Shown piece after piece: positions 11,828 through 22,395 of a stretch of DNA of 64,000 bases. This stretch comes from Amoebidium appalachense. Its lineage: Eukaryota; Ichthyosporea. The position numbers were made by a program, and so were the translations under genes. The first letter of the stretch is position 1, and each line of letters starts with the position of its first letter. The notes under the pieces were generated by a model. It was not told the origin of the DNA. It worked only from the letters and a program-made list of their open reading frames with translations, and did not search any database. The stretch is from positions 10,230,001 to 10,294,000 of the forward strand of contig CAVNZM010000009.1 of assembly GCA_963693365.1 (NCBI GenBank), in the 5' to 3' direction.

Positions 11828-11932
11828 GGTGATCAATCAGTCAGATGATGCGTGAGAGAGGAATCAGATCGGTATTCAAATTTGAATATTTTGGATTGCA
11901 GCGAGAGTATGTGTTGCGAGAGCGTGCGAAAA

Positions 11933-11945
11933 TGGGCCTTTAACC
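11933..11945 (-). other. copia primer-binding site resembling the initiator tRNA-Met anticodon arm
   Basis: Directly inside the 5' LTR the coding strand reads GGTTAAAGGCCCA. Its complement, TGGGCCTTTAACC, agrees at 11 of 13 positions with the anticodon arm of eukaryotic initiator tRNA-Met (TGGGCCCATAACC). It does not match a tRNA 3' end. This is the arrangement known for hemiviruses such as Drosophila copia and yeast Ty5, which prime from a half-tRNA. The tRNA comparison is from memory. Confidence 0.6.
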
Positions 11946-12701
11946 TGTTGTTTTGTACGGGTCTAAGGGAGCAGAGTGCACAGAGGTGTCATGTAAAACA
12001 CGACTTAACACATTAATGAGAGGGCAATCGGAGTTGTTCACGAGACATTGAAAGATTTCAAACAACAACTGGATCTTTATTGTGCTCTCGGTTCCTTTTG
12101 TACTTGCGACTTATCACCTTATCACAACTAAAGAGGGAGAACCAATCGGTTCTATCAGAAGATAGAAAAACACATTCCGACAGAGCATACGCATTCCAAC
12201 TTCCGATTAAACTAAAGTGTAGAAACTCTTACTTAAATAAATTAAGTAATTATACATCTAGTCACTATTAACTCACATATATATTTATGTTCGTCTCTAT
12301 AAAGAAACTTATTTAAATACATATATTTCCTAACAGTCGACACTCTCAAAGTGAAGACACTTTGTAATAAACCGAATTCCATATATATCTATTGTCCAAT
12401 CACAACACACATATATTAACAGACAGGAATGCACAACACAATCTACAGATGTACTCGCTCACGACTATTGGCGAGCCATCCTTTTGAGAACAAAACTAGG
12501 CCATTTTGAAATAAAGGAAAGACAACGAGTGAGGCTAGCCAATCACGCTACCTCTCAGATAAACAGAGGAGAGCAAACAGAAATAAAAACACAATAAGTT
12601 TTTTTTTTTATCAGGCAAGAGGGCCAGGTGTGCACAGATCTATCGATATCTGTGCCCACAGAAACAAGGGAGAGAGAGATACGGGGGGGGGGGGGGGGGG
12701 G

Positions 12702-12777
<76 letters not shown>

Positions 12778-12869
12778 ACAAAGGAGGAAAGCAGACACGA
12801 ATACAAACAAGCTAGGACACATACATACTTCAAGGCTCTTGCTGTCATACATGGTGACGTATTCCAACA
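11946..12869 (-). repeat. copia 5' LTR (right on + strand)
   Basis: 924-bp direct repeat of 5740-6674. It is followed on the + strand by the target duplication ATGGC (12870-12874). The promoter for the element should lie in this copy. The GA microsatellite inside it is shorter than in the other LTR. Confidence 0.93.
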
Positions 12870-13697
12870 ATGGCACCCCCTGATACTGTTACTAATGTCC
12901 TCAAATCATTAGATGATTTCCATTACACAACTTGTATGTTTCTCACTGGTCTTTCCACACCTATACCTAGACGCCTTTTTGATTCTCTCTACGCACTCAC
13001 ACCACCATCACAACGTGTACACGAATTAGCCCTTAAATTTCACGAGCACATCACCCGCCTGTCCGCTTGTGCCCCGGACCACCCGCTCTTCCGGCTACAC
13101 GCATCCCCGCCGGATTCGCCCCTGTACCTCTTCCCTTCCCCATCGTCTCTGCCCATTGCCGAGCGCTATGTGGAATGGCTGGCGACCCCCCCGGAGGTAC
13201 GGCTAGATCATAGTGTGAATATGAATAGTTTCAAGTCTATGGCTGATAGATATCTTTTTACTCTACGTGTTGAGTCCCTTCCGGTGTTAGGACCGCACAA
13301 ACACCAACTACTAGTAGCCTATATGGCGGATACGGTTAGAGAGTCTCGTTCATACATAGATTCGTTTATTGGTAATGTGGTGTGGTGTAAAAACGCAAAG
13401 ATGATTATGGCTTGGCGGTGTAATCGGTTTCTGGTGTCTCCTGCTCGTATGTGTAATATGTGTGGGGGGCGGTTTACTCGCGGCTGCATATCTATCAATA
13501 AATGCAACCTGTTAGCTAATGTATTAGAACCGGAGGTTATTGGCGGTTTTATTCTCTTTTCTTCATCTCTTCCTCAATATATCCGTTTTAAGATGACTAT
13601 CCTAGATCACCTTATTTATGCTGCACAGTATGATATTGTGATCCGGTGCCTTAACTTTCTGTCAGAGCTACCGATGCTAGCATCTGCTTACCCATAA
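12870..13697 (+). pseudogene. Non-LTR retrotransposon ORF, C-terminal part
   Basis: This continues the RT frame of 4334-5739 exactly once one ATGGC is removed. It starts PPDTVTNVLKSLDDF and runs to TAA at 13695-13697. The middle is helical (RVHELALKFHEHITRL). A Cys-rich segment near the end (CNRFLVSPARMCNMCGG…GCISINKC) may bind zinc, and the last block reads ILDHLIYAAQYDIVIRCLNFLSE. Relics of the same C-terminus are found at 35690-36496, 44430-44728 and 56640-57209, so this is a genuine conserved part of the family. After the TAA the frame shows only further TAA/TAG and no TGA up to the end of the element. Confidence 0.88.
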
Positions 13698-13817
13698 TAT
13701 GTAATAGGGGTGTCAGATACTACGATGGCGCTCATTGTTGCCTAGCATGTACATATGTCACTGGCTGCATTTGATTGGCTGTGCTGGAAAACGCAGTAGG
13801 CCGTCGAATGTGGCTGG
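13698..13817 (+). other. 3' UTR of the non-LTR element (continues at 25005-25045)
   Basis: Short non-coding tail between the ORF end and the gypsy insertion. Bases 13813-13817 (GCTGG) are the gypsy target duplication. The last 41 bp of the element lie at 25005-25045 and include an AATAAA. No conserved structure was recognised. Confidence 0.6.
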
Positions 13818-14429
13818 TGTGGTATATTATACCGGATATCTAGTATGGATGTACACAGGTTGAGATATACGCACACGTGTACATGTATATATACCACTGT
13901 GTTTGATCTTAGGTAGGCCAGTATGCATGTCCCTCCCAGTCTTGTGCGCATGAGCATGGAGTTAAACATATGTGCACGTGCAACTTGCAGGATTATTCAT
14001 GGGAAAACAGATATAATAGCCACATGGGACCGACACGTAGCAGAGGAACCATGAGCGTTAAGTTATAGTTTTATCATGGGAAAATATGCAAGTAGCCGCG
14101 TGAGGTATGACTGTGGAATGCATCGATAATCAAGTACTGTCACCCGATTGGCTCAATAGGTTTATTGGAACCGTGATAGCCATGGGACAGAACCGTGAAC
14201 CGTATGTGATTGGCTCTCGTAGCCAAAAAGCACATACCGATGCGCATGTCTGAGCCGCTGTGCGAGCTCCGTTATAAGGGCATGTCGGGGGCTTCAGAGC
14301 TCACTGAGTGTGCTCGGCTTACTAGGTGTAAGTAGGACTAGCACGTAACTAAGCAAAGCGTGGTCTAGTCAACCCCGTTCATTTATAAACATATTGTTTG
14401 TCACAGACACCCGATCATATTATACAACA
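13818..14429 (+). repeat. gypsy left (5') LTR
   Basis: 612 bp, TGTGGTAT…ACAACA, with 4-bp termini TGTG/AACA. It contains the promoter region of the element; a possible TATA-like ATTTATAAACATA lies at about 14380-14392, close to the 3' end. The same sequence is repeated in two pieces at 20934-21306 and 24761-24999. Confidence 0.95.
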
Positions 14430-14445
14430 GCTGAGCTACACCCCC
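14430..14445 (+). other. gypsy primer-binding site complementary to the 5' end of tRNA-Ala
   Basis: Directly after the left LTR the sequence is GCTGAGCTACACCCCC. The complement GGGGGTGTAGCTCAG(C) equals the first 15 bases of the common eukaryotic tRNA-Ala (GGGGGTGTAGCTCAG). A standard primer site would begin TGG and match a tRNA 3' end; this one does not. The position next to the LTR and the 15-base match suggest priming by a 5' tRNA fragment. The tRNA sequence is from memory. Confidence 0.6.
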
Positions 14446-14495
14446 TGCAGCGCTGTTCTTGTGCAGTGCAAGTGTGCTCGTATCAAGCAAGTACT

Positions 14496-15884
14496 ATGTT
14501 TTTAGTTGTTTGGGTCCTAACATGTCTAACCACTTTGGTGACAACAATGCCGGCCCTAGTGGCCTGCATGGGGGGGAAGCTAGAAACGCCGACATCATTT
14601 TCCTGGAAGAACTCGGCTATAATGTTCCCCTTTCCCCCCCCGGCTCTTCACCGTGGCACCCTCCTGGAGCAGACCTTCCGTTGCTCGACCGTGTCTACTT
14701 CCGTTCACACGACTTGCAACACGACAATCAATACTGCTTCTCTTTTCATTCAGGGGAAACCGACTACGGCCAATCATTTGACCCCGAAGACCTGCCACCT
14801 GAAGACAATCGACATTCATCAGTCGACCTTCTCCACGGGCTCTATGTCGAGGTCAACGCAAACGCAAGCCGAGGCACCAGACGCCCTGATACGCGCCCTA
14901 ACGGAGTATGCAAATTTGCACAACAAGACGGGCGTGAGCCTGGCAGCTTGGTGCTGGTGCGTTCTTGGGTGTCTCCTTCTGTTCGTGCTGCTGGCATTTT
15001 TGGTATCGAAGTTTGCCAGCTGTACAGCGCGCACGGCACTGTACCGTTCGTCGACGGCACTCACCTTGCTCCACCAACAACTACTCGCCCTCGCGAATGT
15101 ATTCACTTCCAGGCAAAACTACGCGTGCCTTTCAGGGCAGTCTTCCCCCATCACTAAGTCACATGAATTTATCAATCAGTTAGTGACTCTTAGTCGTGGT
15201 GAGCTCGACCTAGTGGTTACTTATTATGGTAACCGGGGCCCTCGAAAATTTCATCCAAGCATGCTCCCCTCGTGGGTTCGTGCCGGACGGGGCCCCCGTA
15301 AGAACTCTGGCCGAGGTGGTAGGGGTGGACGTGGTGGTGGCCGGGGGGGGCATAACAACCCCCCTCCTGCTGCCAACGAAAATGGGGATGGTAATGCAGG
15401 TGGCGGTGGCCCCCCACCTCCCCCGGACGGTGGTGCTGACGGGGGTGCCGGTGGTGCTAATGGTGCCGGAGGTGCTAACGGTGCTGGTGGTGCCGGTGGT
15501 GGTGGTGGTGATGGTGGTGGTGACGACGGTGACGGTGGTGATGACGGTGACGGTAACGACGGCAACGGTGACGACCGGGAGGGGAAGGAAAAGATTCAAC
15601 ACATCCCCTCAGCAGCAATTCAGTCCCGTCCTATGCTCGAGGCAGATGCCGATATCGACGAATTTTACAAACAACTCCAACATCATTTAATTTTCTTTTG
15701 TATTATGGAGTTGGTGGGCTTAAATCGCACGTTGATGTTTATTCGTATGTGCATGGGCCCCGGGGACCCCCGAGATGCTGCCGACAACGTCGACCTTTCC
15801 ACGTGCACCGGCATCGACGATTTTTGGGCTAAGTTCCTTGAGAAGTATTTAGACAAGGAACGTAAGGAGGAGCATTGTAACTGA
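14496..15884 (+). CDS. gypsy Gag region, frame with possible signal peptide and membrane span
   Basis: Open frame from ATG 14496 to TGA 15882-15884. The first part (to about 15150) overlaps another open frame. It begins with a hydrophobic stretch, MFLVVWVLTCLTTLVTTMPA, that looks like a signal peptide. It later has a strong hydrophobic run, WCWCVLGCLLLFVLLAFLVS, at about residues 150-170, with N-X-T sites before it. From about 15160 the frame is plausible Gag: an RGG-rich stretch (RGPRKNSGRGGRGG), Pro/Gly-rich and Asp/Gly-rich low complexity, then a capsid-like block ending DDFWAKFLEKYLDKERKEE. Capsid coding then moves to another frame near 15866-15880. The membrane-like part may be an overprinted protein or an accident of composition. 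Confidence 0.55.
   Translation: MFLVVWVLTCLTTLVTTMPALVACMGGKLETPTSFSWKNSAIMFPFPPPALHRGTLLEQTFRCSTVSTSVHTTCNTTINTASLFIQGKPTTANHLTPKTCHLKTIDIHQSTFSTGSMSRSTQTQAEAPDALIRALTEYANLHNKTGVSLAAWCWCVLGCLLLFVLLAFLVSKFASCTARTALYRSSTALTLLHQQLLALANVFTSRQNYACLSGQSSPITKSHEFINQLVTLSRGELDLVVTYYGNRGPRKFHPSMLPSWVRAGRGPRKNSGRGGRGGRGGGRGGHNNPPPAANENGDGNAGGGGPPPPPDGGADGGAGGANGAGGANGAGGAGGGGGDGGGDDGDGGDDGDGNDGNGDDREGKEKIQHIPSAAIQSRPMLEADADIDEFYKQLQHHLIFFCIMELVGLNRTLMFIRMCMGPGDPRDAADNVDLSTCTGIDDFWAKFLEKYLDKERKEEHCN
14522..15157 (+). CDS. gypsy Gag N-terminus, alternative overlapping frame
   Basis: ATG at 14522 opens MSNHFGDNNAGPSGLHGG and stays open to TAA at 15155-15157. A TGA follows in the same frame at 15164. Composition is hydrophilic and Pro/Asp-rich (SGETDYGQSFDPEDLPPED), as expected for a Gag N-terminus and unlike the membrane-like frame that overlaps it. 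I consider this the more likely start of Gag, with a shift into the 14496-15884 frame before the RGG region. Where and how that shift occurs cannot be determined here. Confidence 0.5.
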   Translation: MSNHFGDNNAGPSGLHGGEARNADIIFLEELGYNVPLSPPGSSPWHPPGADLPLLDRVYFRSHDLQHDNQYCFSFHSGETDYGQSFDPEDLPPEDNRHSSVDLLHGLYVEVNANASRGTRRPDTRPNGVCKFAQQDGREPGSLVLVRSWVSPSVRAAGIFGIEVCQLYSAHGTVPFVDGTHLAPPTTTRPRECIHFQAKLRVPFRAVFPHH

Positions 15885-17722
15885 ACAAGCTTCGTTTTAT
15901 GCACACTCGGGCCTCGATAAAGACATTCCACAAGAAATTTAATTGCATCATCTCCAACTCGGGTCTCAAGGACATGCCCGAGGTTGTGCTTCATCATTAC
16001 CAACGTACCCTCAACGACTACCCGGACCTTTGTTCCGAGGCCCGGGCTGCAACCACCCTCAAACAAGCCATGGGCCGTGTCATCCGACGGTATGAGGCTG
16101 ATGTGGGTGCTCACAATTTAAAATGTAACCGTAATGTGGGTGCTGTAGATGAGATGGGTGGTGGTAGTGGGGGGCATGGTGGTGGTGGTGGTGGTCACGG
16201 GGGTGGCCACGGAGGTAGTGGGGGTAATGTTGGTGGTAAGGGTAAATCTAATGGGGGGGGCAAATGGGCTAAGGATAATAAGAAAGATAAGAGGGGGCCC
16301 AATTGTTGGGCTTGCAAGCAGCCGGGACATCGTTTTAAAGATTGCCCCACCCGAGCTGCCAAGAAGAAGGGCAAGCAAAGTGATAAATAGGTAATTGCCG
16401 GTGCTGGAAGCACGAATACGGCATGTATTGCACATTGTGACCCAGTGGGTCACGAAAAAGTAATTAAAAATGTGCCTATACCATGTGCTTCTGCCCCGGC
16501 TTCTTCTGATATTCCCCCCTCCGAGCCCCCTTCCCCCGACCCCCGACCCCCCACCCCCCCACACCTATCCCCCCCCACAAAGAAACTTCGAACACTCGAT
16601 AGAATAAGAAAAGTGTTCGATATAAGTGCCATATGCAATGCAGGAAGACGTATCTATGTTAATGTTACGTTGAGTAATGAAAAATACTTTGCATTGTTTG
16701 ACACTGGGGCATCATTCACGGTGGTTAGTGAAGCTGTTTTTTCCCGACACATGCAGGAGTTTGCTTTGCAACCCTCGGATGTGATTGTTACTTCTGTAAG
16801 GAAAAACGACAAAGCTCTAGCTGTGAGTGGTGAAGTGATGCTCCCGTTATGCCTCGGTTCTCAAACATTCATGTGGCCTTGCTTAGTAATTAAAAATATT
16901 AAGCATGACATGATTATTGGGAACGATTTTGCCAACAAACACATTGCCACCACTAATCATCAAGCACACTCACTAACACTGGTGTCGGGGATGGTGGTGC
17001 CGACGTCATCATTGCACACCCCCTACACAATGTGTCCTGTTACCGTCAAGCACGACACCACCGTCAAATCTGGCTTTGGATGTGTATTACGTGCAACGGT
17101 GCAGGTGACTGCTGCTGCTGCTGCTGCTGGCACCCTCGGTATCTTCGAGCCTACTCGTGAATTTCGAGATAAGTTCCCCCCCACCATCTGTGAAATTAGT
17201 GTGGATAAATCTATTGCTGTTGTGTGCGAAAATGGTGTGGGTCCGGATTTGAACGTGTTCGGTACCATCGGTCATTTCGTTCCTACGAGCCGACATGAGT
17301 ACATACACGAACTGAGTGTTTTGCAAGCCGAACCCCACCCCAGTCGTACAAAAACCGTCGTTGGTGCAATAGCGCAGTGCATCAGGTGGGCAACGGGGGG
17401 TGGAGAAGGTTGCCTACCCAATTCACCTCCGGCCGTGCCACCGGGCCGGGTGCCTACCGATAACATGTGTGGGCACGAAGGGCATGTGAGTGGGACACGA
17501 GGCGGTCCGATACACTCACCGATCGACCAATCAATGTGTGCCGTTGATTATGAAAACCCCCCCCCGCGAAAAATTTCGGAAATTTCGGGTGGGGGTGCAC
17601 ACGATGCCGGCCAGGCTCCCCACGGTTTTGATTGGAATAGGGTGCCTCAGAGTATGCTTCCGGAGGTTAGGAAACTATTAGAAGCACACTCTCGTTGCTT
17701 CACCACTACGGACCCCGACTAA
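15878..17722 (+). CDS. gypsy capsid C-terminus, zinc knuckle and protease
   Basis: One frame runs from about 15878 to 19102 interrupted only by TAA or TAG. This part begins QLNKLRFMHTRASIKTFHKKF if the TAA at 15878 is read as Gln (first ATG 15899), typical of the second half of a retrotransposon capsid. A Gly/His-rich stretch follows. A zinc knuckle, CWACKQPGHRFKDC (CX2CX4HX4C), is at 16304-16345. A TAG at 16388-16390 separates it from the protease, which has LFDTGASFTVV with the catalytic Asp at 16700 and a matching MIIGNDF flap-side block. The frame reaches TAA at 17720-17722 and continues directly into RT. The zinc knuckle packages RNA and the aspartic protease matures the polyprotein. Confidence 0.85.
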
Positions 17723-19102
17723 TTTCCTCAGATTAAAGGATTCACCATGCACATAGACACGGGAGATAACCCACCGATTCGATTAAAACAGTGGAGGTTG
17801 GAACAAGTGAAAGAGCAGGCTGCAAAGGAGATCGTGGAGGATATGTGTCATAGAGGGCAGATGGAACAAGCACACAGTCAGTATAATTCACCCACCTTCG
17901 TAATACGAAAACCAAACGGAAAATACCGTCTGCTGACTGATTTTCGTGCTCTTAACAAGCAAATTCGAAAATCTGCCTGGCCCATGCCCAACTTGCAACA
18001 ACAAATAGAGAAGTTGGCTGGGTATAAGTATTTCTGTAAAGCTGATATGTCGGGTGCCTTTTACCAAATACTGCTGGACGCTGCGTCACGTGAAAAAACA
18101 GGATTTTCTGTGGCTGGTGTGCAGTATCGTTATTGTGTGGCACCACAGGGGCTCAGTACTTCCCCGTCCCAGCTAGCATCTATCATGACACAGATTTTGG
18201 CCCCCCTGGCCGATGATGTGGTGATATATGCCGATGATTTAGCTGTGGGTGCACACACCGAAAAAGAATTAATACAGAAGCTTGACCGACTTTTCACCCG
18301 TCTCGGTGAATATGGAGTTAAGCTCGATGGGGCAAAGACATATATTCAATTTGGGCTAACGGAATTACCGTTTTTGGGTTGGATTGTAGGTGTGAATGGC
18401 ATTCGGCCCGACCCGAAAAAGGTTCAGGCAGTGAAAGATTGGCCGGTACCAAACACACTACACCAACTCCGGGGTTTTCTGGGTATTACTTCCTATCTCC
18501 GCCGTCACATTTTAAATTATGCAGAGCGAGCCCGACCCATGAATGCCGAGTGTTACGGAGAAAAACACCGACGGTTAAAATGGACGGACGAATTAGATCG
18601 CTCGTTTAAAGATTTAAAATCGGCGTTATCGGAGGAAGTACTTGCCCTGCCCGATCTTTCCCCCACGGGGGGTCAGTTTCTTATTCGTTGTGATGCTAGT
18701 CGGTTCTCGGAAGGGGCTTGCCTGTAGCAAAAACAAAAAGATGGCAAGTTCCGCACGGTGGCATATGCCTCCCGGATGTTTCAACCTACCGAACGTAGGT
18801 GGAGCAACATCGAACGAGAAACGCATGCAATCTATTGGGCACTGAAAGAGTTTAGGGTATACGTGTATGGTCGAGTAAATACTATTGTGGAAAGTGACCA
18901 TAAGCCCTCAGGCTGTCTCTCTCTTAAAGGTGTCAAACGGATAGCAAACGAACGGATGCAACGGTGGGCTTTGGAAATGCAGGAGTATGATTTCGATCTA
19001 TACTACCGTCCTGGCCCCACCATGCACGATGCTGATGGGTTAAGCCGTATAGGATATATTCTGCATGAGAACGAAAACATACCACTGGAAAGGTGGATGT
19101 GA
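17723..19102 (+). CDS. gypsy reverse transcriptase and RNase H
   Basis: Continues the protease frame past the TAA at 17720-17722 (…TTTDPD-stop-FPQIKGFTMHI). RT motifs are YNSPTFVIRKPNGKYRLLTDFR, FCKADMSGAFYQI (first Asp), VAPQGLSTSPSQL, VVIYADDLAVGA (YADD, about 18226-18240) and FLGWIVGVNGI. The connection LRGFLGITSYLRR leads to RNase H: FLIRCDASRFSEGACL, TAG at 18725-18727, then QKQKDGKFRTVAYASR and ERRWSNIERETHAIYWAL. In related elements the position of the TAG is commonly Ser or Gln inside this strand, so the two halves clearly form one domain. The frame ends in TGA at 19100-19102, where the reading moves to another frame. Confidence 0.92.
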
Positions 19103-20894
19103 AAAAGGAATTACAAGAGGTTCTCACAGCAGATTTATCCGAGCTTAGCTCGCAACCAGCCGAAGTGTTTGTTGATTGGGGTGATGCACTCGAATTCACA
19201 CACATTTTCGATCCAGACCGCTTGAAATGTGCACAAATCTCTGCACTCAGTCAAGCCGGCCTGCCCTCCCTTTCTGCACTCGGTGGTGCCGGCTATCAGA
19301 AGGAAGCAATTATGATGGCACAGGGGGGGACAAAATGTGTAAGGATATAATCACGTGGCTACGGTGGCTTGCCTCCCTCGATGCCGAGGCCAAACGAGAA
19401 TGGCAGGCAGGGGGGGAACGAGCTGCACACGGTCTTAATCTTGAGTATTTCGGATACAAAAAGGTTAAGAAAATAGCACAAATGTGTGTGATAGAGGATG
19501 ACGTGCTTTATCATGTGGCTAAGGATGTTCGTCGTTGCCTGTATGTGCCCGAAATCCTTCGTGCTGATTTATTAAGAAGTGTGCACGACGGGGGGGCTCA
19601 TACTGGCATTGAACGAACTTACGAAAGATTATACAATTATTATTGGCCACGCATGCACAAAGATATCACTGCTTATGTGAATGCCTGCACACAGTGCCAA
19701 GGCCGTAACGATAACCCACACTTGAGAAGTAGGCCATTTGAACAGAGATACGAAAATTTAAAAATGTTCTCTCGTGTTTCTGTTGACCTTATGGGTCCGT
19801 TCACAGAAACGAAAAATGGTAATACTTTCATTTGTGTGTTTATGGATATGGCAACGAAGTATTTAATCACTGTGCCCATCCAATCTAAGCATGCCGTTAA
19901 TGTTGCACATGCACTCATGAATGTAATTTGCTATATACACGGCCCCCCTCATACACTCTTGAGTGATCAGGGTTCAGAATTTCTCAATGAGCTAATTATT
20001 GAGATTTGCCGTATAGCAAATATTGCACAAGTGAGCACCTCTGCATATCACCCACAAAGCAACGATTCCAATGAAAGGTCTCATAGATTTATTAATAATG
20101 CACTCTCAAAGTACGTTAATTATGAGCACACTAATTGGGACACTCTGTTGCCGGTGGTTACACATGCATACAACACAACAACACACAAAATTTTGCAATG
20201 TACACCGTATTATCTTGTGTACGGGCAAGAAGCAACACAATTCCCTGACGTTGCCCTTCTTAGCAGTAACCACCCGGCACTCAAGGACCCAGAGTGGAAG
20301 GCATACCGGCGAGAGTTACTAGCCCGTCTGCCTCTGCTCCGTGCTGTGGTCCAGCAACGTGCCGTACGAGAGCCCCCCGGCCCCTCGGTGGCTCGTGAAT
20401 TTCAGAAGGGTGCACGGATACGTGTTCGGAATCAAGCCAAAAATATCGGTGCCTGGGATGTACGGTGGATTACGGGTTACGAAATCGTCAAAAGGGTCGG
20501 CCCGGTCACGTACGAGATCCGAAGCTTAGCAACTATGAAGAAATCTAAGTGGCATGTGGACGATATTCAGCTTGAATTGAGTGAGCAAAATAGAATTCGG
20601 CCTCAAGATCTCTCTCACCTCCCGGACACGGGCGATAGTCACAACTTCAACAAGGTTCTGCCGGACGAGTGGGTGGTGGAAAAGGTGCTTGACGTAAGAA
20701 TTCAGAAACGGCGCAAGCAATCCACCCCTTACAAGTGGTACCAGATCAAGTGGGCAGGCAAAGATGATTCATTCACCTCTTGGGAGTGTGAGAAAGACTT
20801 AGCCTGCCCGGACAAGATCCGAGAGTTCCACCAACGCAGAGGTGACCTTGCATCGTTCCACGGATACATTGACTCATTGTGTGGAGCATGGTGA
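19093..20894 (+). CDS. gypsy integrase with C-terminal chromodomain
   Basis: A short linker frame (19093-19350, MDVKKELQEVLTADLSELSS) passes into the integrase frame near the G homopolymer at 19322-19329. The integrase has the HHCC zinc domain (HDGGAHTGIERTYERL … CTQCQGR), core motifs VSVDLMGPF, LLSDQGSEFLNE and QSNDSNERSHRFI (D, D, E), and the GPY-like segment RWITGYEIVKRVGPVTYEI. The last 60 residues form a chromodomain (VVEKVLDVRIQKRR … YQIKWAGKDDSFTSWE), which in chromoviruses guides integration to marked chromatin. It ends in TGA at 20892-20894. The two frame changes could be assembly indels, since this element is otherwise young. Confidence 0.92.
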
Positions 20895-20924
20895 CGTATG
20901 TCGAGGACGACATACTTCTTTTAC

Positions 20925-20933
20925 GGTGGGGCG
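20925..20933 (+). other. gypsy polypurine tract
   Basis: GGTGGGGCG lies directly upstream of the right LTR and is the likely plus-strand primer site. It fits the position and purine bias expected; one T and one C interrupt it. Confidence 0.6.
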
Positions 20934-21306
20934 TGTGGTATATTATACCGGATATCTAGTATGGATGTACACAGGTTGAGATATACGCACACGTGTACAT
21001 GTATATATACCACTGTGTTTGATCTTAGGTAGGCCAGTATGCATGTCCCTCCCAGTCTTGTGCGCATGAGCATGGAGTTAAACATATGTGCACGTGCAAC
21101 TTGCAGGATTATTCATGGGAAAACAGATATAATAGCCACATGGGACCGACACGTAGCAGAGGAACCATGAGCGTTAAGTTATAGTTTTATCATGGGAAAA
21201 TATGCAAGTAGCCGCGTGAGGTATGACTGTGGAATGCATCGATAATCAAGTACTGTCACCCGATTGGCTCAATAGGTTTATTGGAACCGTGATAGCCATG
21301 GGACAG
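20934..21306 (+). repeat. gypsy right (3') LTR, first piece
   Basis: Matches the first 373 bp of the left LTR (13818-14190). It stops after GGGACAG, where the TRIM-like array is inserted. ACAG (21303-21306) is the target duplication, repeated at 24757-24760. Confidence 0.95.
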
Positions 21307-21533
21307 TGTGACGTAGATATACATCGAGTCACCCCAGACACGGAAGCCCCCCAGATCAATAAACATCACGATGTAAATGGGGCTTCCGGGACCTGGCGTC
21401 CTCAGTCTTTTCCTTGTCCAAAACATATTTCTTGTCAACGAAATCTGTGACCATCCCTCCCCCATCCGACTTTCATCCGTGTTCAAATTCATCCGTGTTC
21501 AAATTCATATTCCCATCACATTTCGATGTCGCA
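21307..21533 (+). repeat. TRIM-like LTR 1 (outer)
   Basis: 227 bp, TG…CA ends, containing the duplicated phrase TTCAAATTCATCCGTG and the outer-type variant AAATCTGTG. It is followed at 21534-21543 by the primer site TGGTAGCAGA. Confidence 0.93.
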
Positions 21534-22395
21534 TGGTAGCAGAAAAGGAAGGTCTCCCTCGGGGGTAACCAGGTAAACACGCTTCCACACGCGCGCTCTG
21601 CTAGCATGCTACGATATGTCATTTTTACGGACGGATGGTCACAGCAGTCCACGGATAACTACGGATACACGAGGATGCATTTGCTTACTATTCGGACGTC
21701 GCCCCGCAATGAGGCCTTTTTTTTTTTTTTTTGCAACAGCCATATCATTTTTTATATTGTAGCACACACAACCCGGTTTTCGCACCAGCCCATTTCTCAT
21801 GAGCGCATCATCTTTTCCCACTTTCCACACACGACCACACAGTGATCGGCAAGTTTTGGTCCTGATACTTTGTGCGTATAAGCAAAGCACGAGAAGCGCC
21901 ACCCCCGTGTGCTGCTAATCCCGCATAATGGGTGCCGGCCAGACACTAAGCCCAGCACACGTTTGCCGGAGGGTGTGAGTCTCGGACTTTGCTTATGCCC
22001 ACACGGTGGTTAAGATCACTACCTGACGATCACTAGAGTCGTGTGTTTTCCTTCAGTCTGAACAGCCGTCGTTTGCGCAAACTACGTGTATATACCCAAT
22101 CACGATATATTTCAACATGTACATCCGGAAGATCTATGTCTGCTTCTCGCTCTTGCTCGCCTCTGCTTACATGTTTTGTTTTTATGTTTTGTACCCACGT
22201 GAGGTCATCCTCAGAGGCACTGCAGCCCGCCCACGTGTGGTTAGGGGATGGCTTGAAGGTTTGCCAGTCCCTGACATATACACTGTGACGCCCCCCTACC
22301 CCTAGTATGCATCCACATGCTTATATGTTTGCACCCACGTACTAGCCTTATCCATGTGTGAGGACACACACTATCCTTCTCTTGTGCGCTTAACA

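Larger units (their letters stand above)
5740..12869 (-). mobile_element. Ty1/copia LTR retrotransposon, complete, inserted in the non-LTR ORF
   Basis: Two direct LTRs (5740-6674 and 11946-12869) begin TGTTG and end CAACA. They are flanked by the 5-bp target duplication ATGGC at 5735-5739 and 12870-12874. The internal region encodes Gag, zinc knuckle, protease, integrase, RT and RNase H in the copia order (integrase before RT), all on the minus strand. The LTRs differ by a couple of substitutions (for example TTAACGCATT versus TTAACACATT) plus repeat length, which indicates recent insertion. The coding sequence is interrupted by one in-frame TAA (11051-11053) and a frame change at a G homopolymer near 9251-9266. 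Confidence 0.95.

Noticed and set aside
15226-15690. Val/Thr-rich frame of 154 codons in the gypsy Gag region
   Set aside because: Shadow of the Gly/Asp-rich Gag frame; the RGG and capsid motifs lie in the other frame.
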